The notes under the pieces are model-generated. The model saw only the letters and a program-made list of their open reading frames with translations, made no database searches and had not been told where the DNA came from. DNA of 64,000 nt from Lentzea flava (GTDB lineage Bacteria > Actinomycetota > Actinomycetes > Mycobacteriales > Pseudonocardiaceae). The stretch lies in the NCBI RefSeq assembly GCF_014648475.1, contig NZ_BMRE01000030.1:40738-104737 (forward strand), read 5' to 3'. The position numbers and the translations under genes were made by a program. Below are positions 23,560 through 33,400 of the stretch, piece by piece. The first letter of the stretch is position 1; the number at the start of each line of letters is the position of its first letter.

Positions 23560-23577
23560 TGTGAGAGCGCTCCCACA
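23560..23577. promoter_or_regulatory. CelR/LacI-type operator upstream of the GH3 gene
   Basis: TGTGAGAGCGCTCCCACA is an inverted repeat with one mismatch. It contains TGAGAGCGCTCCCA, one base from TGGGAGCGCTCCCA, the 14-bp operator of the actinobacterial cellobiose repressor CelR. It lies 36 nt before the beta-glucosidase start. Cellobiose-responsive repression by a LacI-family protein is inferred; that regulator is not in this window. Confidence 0.75.
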
Positions 23578-23612
23578 GACGCTGCCGCCGCACGAGCCCT
23601 CCCGGAGACCAC

Positions 23613-25847
23613 ATGGATCGCGACGACGTGCCCTACCTCGACGCCACGCTGCCCACCGCGACGCGGGTCGCCGACCTCCTCGGCCGCATGACCCTGCCGG
23701 AGAAGGTCGGGCAGATGATGCAGCTGGACTCGAGGGAGGACCTGGACGACCACGTGCTGCGCAAGCACGTCGGCTCGATCCTGCACACCTCGCCGGAGCG
23801 GGTGCTGCGCGCGCACGACCTCACCGCGCGGACGCGGCTGCGGGTGCCGCTGCTCATCGCCGAGGACTGCATCCACGGTCACTCGTTCCACGAAGGCGCC
23901 ACGATCTTCCCCACCCAGCTCGGCATGGCCGCCACGTGGGACCCCCAGCTCGTCGAGCAGGTCGCGCGGGTGACCGCGATCGAGGCGGCGGCGACGGGCG
24001 TGCACTGGACGTTCTCGCCCGTGCTGTGCATCGCACGGGATCTGCGCTGGGGCCGCGTCGACGAGACGTTCGGCGAGGATCCGGTGCTGATCGGTGAGCT
24101 CGCCGCGGCCATGGTCAGGGGCTACCAGGGCGACGGCCTCACCGACGAGACCGCGATCCTCGCGACCGCCAAGCACTTCGCCGGCTACTCGGAGACACAG
24201 GGCGGCCGGGACGCGAGCGAGGCCGACCTGTCGCGGCGCAAGCTGCGGTCGTGGTTCCTGCCGCCGTTCGAACGGGTCGCGAAGGAGGGCTGCGCGACGT
24301 TCATGCTCGGCTACCAGACCACCGACGGCGTGCCGATCACGGTGAACTCGTGGCTGCTGGACGAGGTGCTGCGCGGCGAGTGGGGCTATCAGGGCACGTT
24401 GATCACCGACTGGGACAACGTCGGCCGCATGGTCTGGGAGCAGAAGCTGCAGCCCGACTACGCGCACGCCGCCGCGGCGGCGGTGAAGGCGGGCAACGAC
24501 ATGATCATGACGACGCCGCAGTTCTTCGAGGGCGCGCTGCAGGCCGTCGAGGAGGGCCTGCTCGACGAGAAGGACCTCGACCAGGCGGTCAGCCGGATCC
24601 TGACCCTCAAGTTCGACCTGGGCCTGTTCGAGAACCCGCGCAGGCCCGACCCCGAGCGCCAGCGGATCGTGATCAACCACGAGGACCACGCGGCGTTGAA
24701 CCTCCAGGTCGCGCGCCGGTCACTGGTGCTGCTGCGCAACGACGGCGTGCTGCCGCTCCGCCAGGGCAGGATCGCCGTCGTCGGTCCTCTCGCCGACGAC
24801 GCGCAGACCCAGCTCGGCGACTGGGCGGGCTCGTCCGGCCAGGCCGACTGGCTGCCCGACGGCCAGCCGCGCCACATGATCACCACGGTCCTGGACGGCC
24901 TGCGCGAGCTCTCCTCGCAGGAGGTCACGTACGCACGCGGTGCCGACATCCTGACGCTCGAACCGGACCCCGAGGGCGAGACGTTCCCGGACGGCCAGCC
25001 GCGTCCGCGCATCGTCCAGCCCTGCCCGCCGGACGCCGCGCTGATCGCGGAGGCCGTCGCCGCAGCTCAGGCCGCCGACTACGTGGTGGCCGTCGTCGGT
25101 GACCGCGTCGAACTCGTCGGCGAGGGCCGGTCCACCGCCACGCTCGACCTGATCGGCGGCCAGATCGCGCTGCTCGACGCGCTCGCCGGGACCGGCAAGC
25201 CGATGATCGTCGTGCTGCTCGCGTCCAAGCCGCTGGTGCTGCCGGAGTCGGCCCGCAACGCCGCCGCGCTGCTGTGGGTCGCGAACCCCGGCATGCAGGG
25301 CGGTCGCGCGATCGCCGAGCTGCTGCACGGCCTGATCGAGCCCAGCGGCCGCCTGCCGATCTCGTTCGCGAGGCACGCGGGGCAGCAGCCGACCTACTAC
25401 AACCAGATCCGCGGCCAGCACGGCTCCCGCTACGCCGACCTCACGCAGGAGCCGGCGTTCGCGTTCGGCGAGGGCCTGTCGTACACGACCGTCGAGTACG
25501 GCGACCTGCACGTGGAGACGGCGGTGCTGCGGCCGGACGAGACCGTGCGGGCCTCGATCACCCTGACCAACACCGGCACCCGGCCCGCGCGCGAGACCGT
25601 GCAGGTCTACGTGAGCGACGCCGTCACGTCGGTCAGCTGGGCGGACAAGGAGCTCAAGACGTTCAGGCAAGTCGACCTGGAGCCCGGCGAGTCCGCGAAG
25701 GTCTCGTTGGAGCTGCCGGTGGCGGCCTGCACGATCGTCGACCAGCACGGCTGCCGCGTGGTCGAGCCCGGCGAGTTCGTCCTGCTGGTGGGCCCGAACT
25801 CGAAGGACCTCCGCCGGGCCGAGTTCACCGTAAAGCCTCAGTTCTGA
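23613..25847 (+). CDS. Family GH3 beta-glucosidase
   Basis: A cytoplasmic glycoside hydrolase removing beta-linked glucose (or xylose) from the non-reducing ends of short oligosaccharides, 744 aa with no signal peptide. The N-terminal barrel holds PLLIAEDCIHG, the substrate-binding AKHFAGYSETQGGRDASEADLS and the nucleophile Asp266 in LITDWDNVGR. The alpha/beta sandwich (VARRSLVLLRNDGVLPL, GRAIAELLHGLIEPSGRLPISF) and a C-terminal fibronectin-III-like domain (TGTRPARETVQVYVSD) complete the usual GH3 order. The CelR-like operator just upstream suggests induction by cellobiose. The 3' end overlaps the convergent lipid-operon gene by 23 nt. Confidence 0.9.
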   Translation: MDRDDVPYLDATLPTATRVADLLGRMTLPEKVGQMMQLDSREDLDDHVLRKHVGSILHTSPERVLRAHDLTARTRLRVPLLIAEDCIHGHSFHEGATIFPTQLGMAATWDPQLVEQVARVTAIEAAATGVHWTFSPVLCIARDLRWGRVDETFGEDPVLIGELAAAMVRGYQGDGLTDETAILATAKHFAGYSETQGGRDASEADLSRRKLRSWFLPPFERVAKEGCATFMLGYQTTDGVPITVNSWLLDEVLRGEWGYQGTLITDWDNVGRMVWEQKLQPDYAHAAAAAVKAGNDMIMTTPQFFEGALQAVEEGLLDEKDLDQAVSRILTLKFDLGLFENPRRPDPERQRIVINHEDHAALNLQVARRSLVLLRNDGVLPLRQGRIAVVGPLADDAQTQLGDWAGSSGQADWLPDGQPRHMITTVLDGLRELSSQEVTYARGADILTLEPDPEGETFPDGQPRPRIVQPCPPDAALIAEAVAAAQAADYVVAVVGDRVELVGEGRSTATLDLIGGQIALLDALAGTGKPMIVVLLASKPLVLPESARNAAALLWVANPGMQGGRAIAELLHGLIEPSGRLPISFARHAGQQPTYYNQIRGQHGSRYADLTQEPAFAFGEGLSYTTVEYGDLHVETAVLRPDETVRASITLTNTGTRPARETVQVYVSDAVTSVSWADKELKTFRQVDLEPGESAKVSLELPVAACTIVDQHGCRVVEPGEFVLLVGPNSKDLRRAEFTVKPQF

Positions 25848-26601
25848 AGCGAGCAGGGGTGATCGTGAGGTAGCGGGGAGGAATCTCCGCCGCCTTCGTG
25901 ATCGCCTTCTTCACCGCGGGGACCAGGTCCGCGTCGACCAGCGCGACAGCGGGCCTGCCCGGCGGGTCGACCAGCATGCTCGCACCCCGCGCACCGGCGG
26001 CCAGCGCGGCTTTCACCACCGCGTCCTGCACCGGATCCGGATCCTGGGCGTGGTGGTACGCCGTCAACGCCGCGCCGAGGTCTCCGGTGCGCGGGGTGAA
26101 CGACCGTTCCTCCTGCGGTTTCTCCCTCCGCACCCGCGTGTCGACGACCAGCAATCGCTGCCCCGGCAGATCCAGCTGGGCTGCTTCCGGCTCCTCGTGA
26201 GCGTTTCCCGCCAGATCACGCAACGCCAGCCCGACCGCCGTTCGCAACGCCTCTCCTGCGGACAGGCCGCTGCCCTGCGGCAGGTCGACGCTGCACATCA
26301 GGGTGGCACCACCGGGGAAGGCGGCCAGCGGGGCTGCCCAGGCCGGGACGTCGGTGGAGGGCAGCAGGGCGCGTTCGGTCGGGCGGTTCACCGACACCAG
26401 TTCGAGTTTGCCGTCGTCGCGGCGGTCTCCCGCCACGATCGCACCCCATTTGGCGTGCACCTTCACCGCGCCACCGAGCAGGTTCAGCACGCCCGGCGCG
26501 TACCAGACACCTTCCGCAGGACGGCCGAACGTGCGCCGGAACGCGTGCGGCACCAGCCTGAGCTCCGGCGCGATCTCCGGCCGGTCCGCGATGTCGATCA
26601 T
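25825..26601 (-). CDS. Degenerate GHMP kinase (galactokinase-like) protein, last gene of the lipid operon
   Basis: A 258-aa protein resembling galactokinases. Motif 1 reads APGVLNLLGGAVKVH where active enzymes have GRVNLIGEH. Motif 2 is LPQGSGLSAGEA instead of PxGxGLSSSA. The C-terminal GARMTGGGFGG is replaced by GARGASMLVDPPGRPAVALV. The fold is therefore probably kept, but substrate and catalytic residues are altered and the protein is shorter than the usual 350-390 aa. I infer a non-kinase (binding or regulatory) role or a very divergent substrate. It starts by ATGA overlap with the methyltransferase stop, so it belongs to the operon. Confidence 0.6.
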   Translation of the reverse strand: MIDIADRPEIAPELRLVPHAFRRTFGRPAEGVWYAPGVLNLLGGAVKVHAKWGAIVAGDRRDDGKLELVSVNRPTERALLPSTDVPAWAAPLAAFPGGATLMCSVDLPQGSGLSAGEALRTAVGLALRDLAGNAHEEPEAAQLDLPGQRLLVVDTRVRREKPQEERSFTPRTGDLGAALTAYHHAQDPDPVQDAVVKAALAAGARGASMLVDPPGRPAVALVDADLVPAVKKAITKAAEIPPRYLTITPARFRTEALR

Positions 26602-28343
26602 GACTTCTGCACCGATTTCTGGGCCAGCAGGCGGTAGGCGTTGCCGCGATCGCTGCGGTGAGCGAGGAACCGGTTCACCGTCTGGTCCAACGCCATCGCG
26701 ACGAAGAACGCCGGAATCCCCAGCGACCACACCAGGAAGCTGCGAGTCCGGCGCAACCGCACCCGCTCCGGACGCCACGGAGCGGGCGTGCGGGGTGCGA
26801 TGTTGCCGAGGAACAGCAGCAACGCCAGCGTGAAGTCGTTGCACAGGTGGGCTTTCGAGCGTTCCTTGGCCACTGTGGTCAGTCCGCGGTCGGCGAGCGC
26901 GTGTTCCAGGTTGTCGATCGGCATCATGTGCTGGTGCTGCGGCTGGAACCACGGCATCCAGTACTGCCCGAACAACCGTCCGAGCCGCCACTCCGGGTCC
27001 GGCAGCTCGATCAGCAGGTAGCCGCCCTCGGGCAGCACGTCCGCGGCGATGTCGAGCTCCTCCCACGGGTCGCGCACGTGCTCCAGGTAGTGGTGCATGC
27101 TGATCACGTCGTAGCGGCCCTTGAGCTCGCCGGCGAACTCCTTGAAGCTGCCCCGGTAGGCCTGCTCGATCCGGCCGAGTCGCGCCGCGTCCTCGATGGC
27201 AGCGCCCTGGTCCAGCCCGTCGAACACGGTCGCCGGCAGCACTTCCTTGGCTCCCAGGCAGAAGTGCGCGTGCCCGGACCCGACGTCGAGCCACCGCTGC
27301 GGCTTCGTGAACGGCTCGACCATGCGCGCCCGGCCGTAGTACGGATCGGTCTTGCCGGAGAACACCGCTTCCGCCGACGTCTCGCCGAGGCCGTCGTAGA
27401 AGTCGCGGTAGTAGAAGCCCAGGCCTTCCTCGGTCAGCCGCGGGTTCTGCCACACGTGTCCACATCGGACACACCGGTCCATCGTGAACTTGCCGGGCTT
27501 GCGCTGCACCAGGTCCGTGGCCGTGACCCACCGACGCAGATCGGTGCTGCCGCACGACGGGCAGTTGTCGCGCCGGGCCTCGTGGAAGTTCTTGTCGCGG
27601 TTCTGCTTGTACCAGGGCGTGGCCTGCCTGAGGTGCTCGGCCTGACGCTTCTCGGCGGTGGACTTCTTGCCACCGGCCGTCTTCACCCACAGGTACGGGG
27701 TGCGCAGGATGCGCGGCACCCACAGATCACGTGGCTTCAAGGGCGTTCCGGCGAACACCAGGATCGGGTGCGCCCAGTACGCGGCCAGCGCGACGAGCCC
27801 CCACGGCCAGGCCGTGACCACTGCCCCGACGACCGCCGCGTAGCCGATGACCGAGCCCGCGATCCACAGCGACGGCCGCTTCCCGAGCTGCCTGAGCGTC
27901 GCCGCGCGGTAGCCGAGGTCGTACGGCCCTGCCTTCAGCCCCGGCGCCACCGCGATGTCGACCCGCGCCCGCACGTGGTCCTTGACCCTGCGCACGTAGG
28001 CGACGAACTCGGTCGGATCGTCCGGGTTGATCTTCTCGACGTACGGCTCGCGCACCAGCACGGCCTGCGCGGCGCTGATCCCCCGCGCCCACTGGTCATC
28101 GCGGTACTTCGCCGGGTCGACCGACCCGAGCAGGTCCAGCGCGGCCACCGTCGGCAGGTCGGGCGGCACGAGGTCCACCAGGTCCGCGTCGGTTTCCCAC
28201 GAGCCCTCGGGATGGACGCCGGTGGCGGTGAGGAGCGAGTGCTCACCCGCACCCTTGGCGAGCACTCGCAGCTTGGACGCGCGGGACCGCAGGCGCAGCA
28301 CGTCCAGCAGGACGACCAGCACCACCAACACGCTGAAGATCAC
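26598..28343 (-). CDS. Membrane-anchored zinc-ribbon SAM-dependent methyltransferase
   Basis: A 581-aa protein made of unusual parts. An N-terminal signal anchor (VIFSVLVVLVVLLDVLRLR) is followed by about 120 soluble residues, a helical hairpin (LWIAGSVIGYAAVVGAVVTAWPWGLVALAAYWAHPILVFAG), and a zinc ribbon (Cys261-x2-Cys264 ... Cys291-x2-Cys294). Next comes a class I methyltransferase domain (WLDVGSGHAHF near 350; ISMHHYLEHVRDPWEEL; GGYLLIELPDPE), and a final hydrophobic stretch. The ribbon plus methyltransferase half matches sugar or lipid C/O-methyltransferases. Membrane anchoring suggests a lipid-linked or glycolipid substrate, fitting the operon. GTG start overlaps the glycosyltransferase stop by 4 nt. 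Confidence 0.75.
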   Translation of the reverse strand: MIFSVLVVLVVLLDVLRLRSRASKLRVLAKGAGEHSLLTATGVHPEGSWETDADLVDLVPPDLPTVAALDLLGSVDPAKYRDDQWARGISAAQAVLVREPYVEKINPDDPTEFVAYVRRVKDHVRARVDIAVAPGLKAGPYDLGYRAATLRQLGKRPSLWIAGSVIGYAAVVGAVVTAWPWGLVALAAYWAHPILVFAGTPLKPRDLWVPRILRTPYLWVKTAGGKKSTAEKRQAEHLRQATPWYKQNRDKNFHEARRDNCPSCGSTDLRRWVTATDLVQRKPGKFTMDRCVRCGHVWQNPRLTEEGLGFYYRDFYDGLGETSAEAVFSGKTDPYYGRARMVEPFTKPQRWLDVGSGHAHFCLGAKEVLPATVFDGLDQGAAIEDAARLGRIEQAYRGSFKEFAGELKGRYDVISMHHYLEHVRDPWEELDIAADVLPEGGYLLIELPDPEWRLGRLFGQYWMPWFQPQHQHMMPIDNLEHALADRGLTTVAKERSKAHLCNDFTLALLLFLGNIAPRTPAPWRPERVRLRRTRSFLVWSLGIPAFFVAMALDQTVNRFLAHRSDRGNAYRLLAQKSVQKS

Positions 28344-29467
28344 CCGGCCACCACCTTCTCCAGTCGGTCGGCCGCGGCCGCTGCGCCGCCTGCCGCCAAG
28401 AACGACTCGCGCACCAGCTCCGCGGCGGCCGCGTACTCCGGCTCGTCCAGCACGGATTCCAGTGCACTGCGAATTTCCGCGGCCCGCGCCCGCGAGTAGG
28501 TGAGCCGCACGCCCGCGCCGGCCGCGACGACCTGGGCGGCGACGGTCGGCTGATCGTCCCGGATCGGTGCCACGACCAGCGGTAATCCGTGGGCCAGTGC
28601 CTCGCACACCGTGTTGTGGCCGCCGTGGGTGACGACCGCGTCGAGGTGCGGCATCAACGCGAGTTGGGGCACGGACGGGAGCACGAGGACGTTCGGGGGT
28701 GCCGGGCGCGGCTCGGCGACCATGATCACCTGGACGTCCAGGTCCGCCACCGCCTCCAGGGTCTGGCCGAGGAAGCGCTCGCCCGCAGGGCCGTTCAACG
28801 TCCCCAGCGACACCAGAACCCGACGTTGTCCGGTGAGTCGCCGCCACGGGAAGTCAGTTCGTTCCACCCGGTGCGTGAGCGCGGGCCCGACGAAGGCCAC
28901 TTCCTCGCCGAACTCCTGCCCCACCAGCGCGGCAGAGCTGTAGACCAGCACCAGCAGGTCCGAGAACCTGATGTCCCCACCCGCGAAGTCGTGCAGCAGG
29001 TCCCGCACCCAGGCATCGACCTTGGGCATCGTCCTCAGTGGATTGACCAGCTCGGCCGACGTGCTGGCCGACGTCACCCACGGCAGACCCGCGTGCCCCG
29101 CCACCACCGGCCCTGCCAGCGCCTGCTGATCAGCGATGATCACGTCCGGTGCGAACAGCCGGACCGCGTCCGCGACTCCCGGGACCATCGCGTGCCCGAG
29201 CGGGATGAGGAACTCCTCCCAGAAGAACTTGAGCACGGCCATCCCGCGCAACGCGAGCCACCGCTCCCGCTTGGCCCGGATGTCCGCTTCCAGCACGTCG
29301 TCGATCGCGGGAAACACGACCGCGTTGTCCGGCAGCAACGGCCGGAGCGTGCCCGGATGCCCGACCCACGCCACGTCGTGCCCGCGCGCCAGCAGCTCGC
29401 CGCCCACGGAGGCGGTCGGGTTGACGTGGCCGGTCAGCGGCGGCACCACGAACAGGAACCTGCTCAT
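28340..29467 (-). CDS. MGT-type glycosyltransferase (GT1)
   Basis: A 375-aa UDP-/NDP-sugar-dependent glycosyltransferase of the GT-B fold used on macrolides, lipids and other hydrophobic acceptors. The N-terminal acceptor half begins FLFVVPPLTGHVNPTASVGGELLARGHDVAWVG. The C-terminal donor half has VLVSLGTLNG, then VVTHGGHNTVCEALAHGLPLVVAPIRDDQP (near residue 280), the nucleotide-sugar signature. In this operon the acceptor is probably the lipid released from the synthase. ATG overlaps the hydrolase stop by 4 nt. Confidence 0.85.
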   Translation of the reverse strand: MSRFLFVVPPLTGHVNPTASVGGELLARGHDVAWVGHPGTLRPLLPDNAVVFPAIDDVLEADIRAKRERWLALRGMAVLKFFWEEFLIPLGHAMVPGVADAVRLFAPDVIIADQQALAGPVVAGHAGLPWVTSASTSAELVNPLRTMPKVDAWVRDLLHDFAGGDIRFSDLLVLVYSSAALVGQEFGEEVAFVGPALTHRVERTDFPWRRLTGQRRVLVSLGTLNGPAGERFLGQTLEAVADLDVQVIMVAEPRPAPPNVLVLPSVPQLALMPHLDAVVTHGGHNTVCEALAHGLPLVVAPIRDDQPTVAAQVVAAGAGVRLTYSRARAAEIRSALESVLDEPEYAAAAELVRESFLAAGGAAAAADRLEKVVAG

Positions 29468-30243
29468 GACGGCAACCAGTCCAGCAGCACGTCGAGCAGC
29501 TCGGCGGTGGCTTCGCGCAACACCGTGTGCCCCAGCCCGGACACGAGGTGCAGCCGGCACGACGGGATCCGCTCCCGCAGTTCCGCCGCCGCGCCGACCA
29601 GTTCGGACTCGGCACCGAACACGCCCAGCACCGGGCATCGCACCTGCGTCAGGTCGAGCTTCGCGCCGGAGCCCAGGTCGTCGATCAACGTGGTGCCGTT
29701 GAGCAACGCGTTGGCGTTCACGGCGAGACGCGCGATCTTGCGCTGGCCGAGCGCCATCAGCTGGTCCTGCGTCCGGTCGAACTCCAGGCCCAGAGCGGCG
29801 ACCGTCAGCGTGTTGGTGATGTCCTCGAACCACGCGTCGCCGACCACTCCCCCGCACGCCGACTCGACGAGCGCGACGCCGCCGACCCGCTCGGGAGACT
29901 GGACGGCCGCGTGCATCGCGACCACCCCGCCGTAGCTGTTGCCCACCAGGTAAACCGGTTCGGTCACGCCGATCTCGTCGAGCACGGCGACGAGGTCGAG
30001 CGCGCTCTCCTCCGGCGTGTACCCGGAGGGTGGACGTTCGGACAGGCCGTGTCCGCGCAGGTCGAACAGCACGGTGCCGAAGCCGCGGGACGCGAGCGGC
30101 GCGGCGAGCGTGTAGTAGAAGCTGGACAGGTTGTCCATCACCAGGCCGTGCACGAACACCACGGTCGGCGCGTCCTGCCTGTCTTCTGGCGGCCCGAGCC
30201 GCTGCACGTGGAAGCGCAGCCCTCGGGCGTGAACGTCAGACAC
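29464..30243 (-). CDS. Alpha/beta hydrolase, possible releasing thioesterase
   Basis: A 259-aa soluble alpha/beta-fold hydrolase. Landmarks are the oxyanion segment VVFVHGLVMDN, the nucleophile elbow VGNSYGG with Ser103, the acid near VFGAESELV and the His of SGLGHTVL. No signal peptide. Its position directly after the stand-alone ACP, with an 8-nt overlap, makes product release from an ACP (thioesterase-like) or acyl transfer the most natural role. A tailoring esterase is an alternative. The start is GTG at 30243. Confidence 0.75.
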   Translation of the reverse strand: MSDVHARGLRFHVQRLGPPEDRQDAPTVVFVHGLVMDNLSSFYYTLAAPLASRGFGTVLFDLRGHGLSERPPSGYTPEESALDLVAVLDEIGVTEPVYLVGNSYGGVVAMHAAVQSPERVGGVALVESACGGVVGDAWFEDITNTLTVAALGLEFDRTQDQLMALGQRKIARLAVNANALLNGTTLIDDLGSGAKLDLTQVRCPVLGVFGAESELVGAAAELRERIPSCRLHLVSGLGHTVLREATAELLDVLLDWLPS

Positions 30244-30496
30244 GAGCCGTGATGTGGTCGACCAGACGGCCCACGGACATCGCCATGATCTCGTCGATGT
30301 CCATGTCCGCCAGGAACGCCACGAGGTCGACGCCGTAGTGGGCGTTGAGCTTGTCCGCCAGCGCGACGAACTCGATCGACTCCAGGCCGAGGTCGTCGCT
30401 GAACGTGGTGTCCCTGGTGATCTCCACGCCCAGCAGGAAGTCAGGCCCGACCACCTCGGTGATCATCTTGGCGACCTGCTGCAGCACCTCGTCCAT
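30236..30496 (-). CDS. Stand-alone acyl carrier protein
   Basis: An 86-aa ACP. The phosphopantetheine attachment site is Ser40 in DDLGLESIEFVAL, preceded by the usual acidic helix and followed by FLADMDIDEIMAMSVGRL. Its L-E-S motif differs from the VDSIKR/IDSIKR sites of the two ACPs inside the synthase, so it may serve a separate step (starter, release or transfer). ATG overlaps the stop of the KS-AT-DH gene by 1 nt. No phosphopantetheinyl transferase is encoded in the window. Confidence 0.9.
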   Translation of the reverse strand: MDEVLQQVAKMITEVVGPDFLLGVEITRDTTFSDDLGLESIEFVALADKLNAHYGVDLVAFLADMDIDEIMAMSVGRLVDHITARV

Positions 30497-33400
30497 CACT
30501 TCTCCGTTCGCACGCGCGCGGCGGCTTTTCCTCGTTCCGCGACAACTTCGACCTGCGGCACCGAAAACGCGCCGCGCACTTCCAGCTCCGCGGTCACCGT
30601 CAGTTCCGCCGGATAGATCGGCCCGGCGCCGCGATCCCACAGCAACGCGCGGACGGCGTCCTTCACCGCGATCACGCGCAGCAGCCAGTCCCGCTGGGCG
30701 GGCACGTCCAGGCCGCCGTAGTGCTGTCTCTCGGCGGAGTTCAGGTAGCGCCGCATGATCAGGTCGCGGGTCGCGCTGTCGGACCAGTTCTCCCGCACGG
30801 TGAGCCACTCACCGTCCCGTGTGGACAGCATCTCGGTGCCGGGACGCAGTTTCACCTGCCAGATCCGGTCGTCCGTGGTGAAGCGGCGGGTGGTCCAGCC
30901 GGTGATCCGGCACCACAGCTCACCGTGCACGGTCAGCTCGGCGTCGGCGACCATCTCCTGGGCGGTCACCGAGCGGATCCAGGCCGTGCATTGGACATCA
31001 TCAACAGGCGTTGGTCCGTGGAACGACACCTGGTCGATGCCGGTGGGCAGCACCGTCTGGTCGACGGTGTGGGTGACCTGCATCCAGTGCCCGATCAGCT
31101 GCCCCGCGCTGTCCAGCAACGCACCGTGCGCGGGCAGCGGTGTGAGCACACCGGCGATGCCGTTGTCCGCCAGGCAGTCGATCTTCGTGACGCCCGCGAA
31201 CGCCGGTCCGTGGAACATCCAGTTGTCCCGGTACAGCTCCGCCGCGGTGACCGGCGCTTCGCGGACGCCCCGCAGGTCCTCGCCGACCGGCTGCGCGGCC
31301 ACCGGTGCCATCAGCACGACACCCTCCGCGTAGTCGCCGACCTTCACGACGACGCGGTTCGGGCCGTCCGCGCGGGCGGAGATCTTCACGGTCGTCGACG
31401 GGAGCGCTGTCAGCCACCGCTTGGCCCTGACCTGCGTGAACCCGTGGACGGTGCCGCCGGTGAGCCTACGGGCGGCGTCCGCGAAGACCTCCAGCAGGCC
31501 GGTCGCGGGCACGATCGGGAAGCCGTCGGCGAGATCGGGCCAGCCGGGTGCCTGCGGGAACACCGAGTGGTCCACGAGCTCGGGCATGGTGCGCAACGAG
31601 AACTCGCGCGTGAACCCGGCCTCGTTCGGTCTCAGGGCGCTGACGACCTCGCGCGCCACGGCGTTGGTGTGGGCGAGCAACGCGTTGACGGCCGCGGACA
31701 TCGGGCTGTCCTCTGCCACCACCACTGGTTCGGCGCCGAGCGGGTCGACCTTGATCTTCGGGGTTCCGAGCCGCAGCTTGACCTTGTGCGCGGTGCCGCG
31801 CTTGAGCCCGAACGCCCACAGCGCTTCCGGTGCGATGTCGGCGTTCACGGCGAGGTGCGGCCGGTCGGACAGCGTGTCGGTGACGAACCCGGTGACGCTG
31901 CCCTGTCCGATTTGGACGAACGCGCGGAAGCCCGCTGCGTGCAGGCGCTCCAGCAGCGGCCGGAACCGCACGGGCTCGACGAGGTGCCGCAGCACCAGGT
32001 CGCGGACCTCCTCGACGGCCATCGGTTCGAGCGAGTTCGCCGACCACACCGGGATGTCCGACGCGCGGACCGGCAGCTGGTCGAGCATCTCCGCGCCCCG
32101 GCCGAGATGCGGGGCGAGCGCCGGGGTGTGGAAGCCGGTGCGGAACGGCATGAGCTGAGCCATGACGCCGTTGGCCCTGAGCCGTTCCAGCACGACTTCG
32201 AGCCGGTCGATCGGCCCGCAGATCACCGACTGGTGCGGGCAGTTGTCGTGGCTGATCGTGACACCGTCGATCAGGTGCTGTGCGGCGACGTCGGCGGAGC
32301 AGCCGAGTGCGGCGTAGGCGATGTCGACGACAGCGACCGCGCCGGGCCCGAGCGCGTCCACGAACTCGTCGATCGTCGGGTAGATCCCGCCGACGACCAT
32401 CGCCGTCCACTCGCCCATGCTGTGCCCGGCGAGCGCGCCGGGCGTGATGCCGAGCGCCATCAGTTCGCGGGCCTCGCGCCGGCCGTCCCGCAGCAGCCCC
32501 ACGGCGTGCTCGACTACCTCGCCGCTGAACTCGCGCTCGAAGCCGGGAAACAGGAACGCGACCTGATCTGTGCTGGTCAGCAGCGGTTCGTGGGCGAACC
32601 AGATGTCGTGTCTGCCTGGCCACGCCTTGCCCTGGGCGACCACGCGCTCAGCCAGCTTGAGCTTGCGCTCGTCGGGGTTGCCGATGGCGAGCCGGAACGC
32701 GCGGTCGGCGTTCGACGTGCGGCGTTCCCGCAGCGCCCTGGCCAGCTCTTCCGCGGTGTCCGCGGCGAACGTCATGACCGGCTTGCGCGGCTTCACGACG
32801 GTGTGGCCGTCGAGCACGGCGTGCGCGTTGATCCCGCCGAACCCGAACGCGTTCACGACGGCGCGGTGCGGGCCGCTCCACTCGCGGGCTTCCCGGACCG
32901 GCGTGAACCTGGTGCCCTGCAACGCGCTGTGCGGCTTCTCGACGTGCAGCGTCGGCGGGAGCGTGTTGTGGTGCAACGCCAGCGCGGCCTTGATCAGGCC
33001 GGCCATGCCCGCGGCCGGCATCGCGTGGCCGATCATCGACTTGACCGTGCCGATGCCGATCTCGTCGCCCTGGGCACCGAACGCGTTGATCATCGTCTGC
33101 AGCTCGGCGGCGTCACCGGCGGGTGTGGCGGTGCCGTGCGCCTCGATCAGCCCGGGCCCGTCCTCGTGGGGATCGAGCCCGGCGTTGGCCCAAGCCCGTT
33201 GCACGGCAAGGAGCTGGCCCTCCGGGTTGGGCGTCATCATGCTGGTCGCACGGCCGTCGCTCGCGGTGCCGATGCCGCGGATCACCGCGTACACACGCTC
33301 GTCGCCGACGTCCTCCAGCCGTTTCAGCACGACCATGCCGACGCCCTCGGACAGCAGGGTTCCGTCCGCACTCGCGTCGAACGGCCGGATGCGCTCGCTC

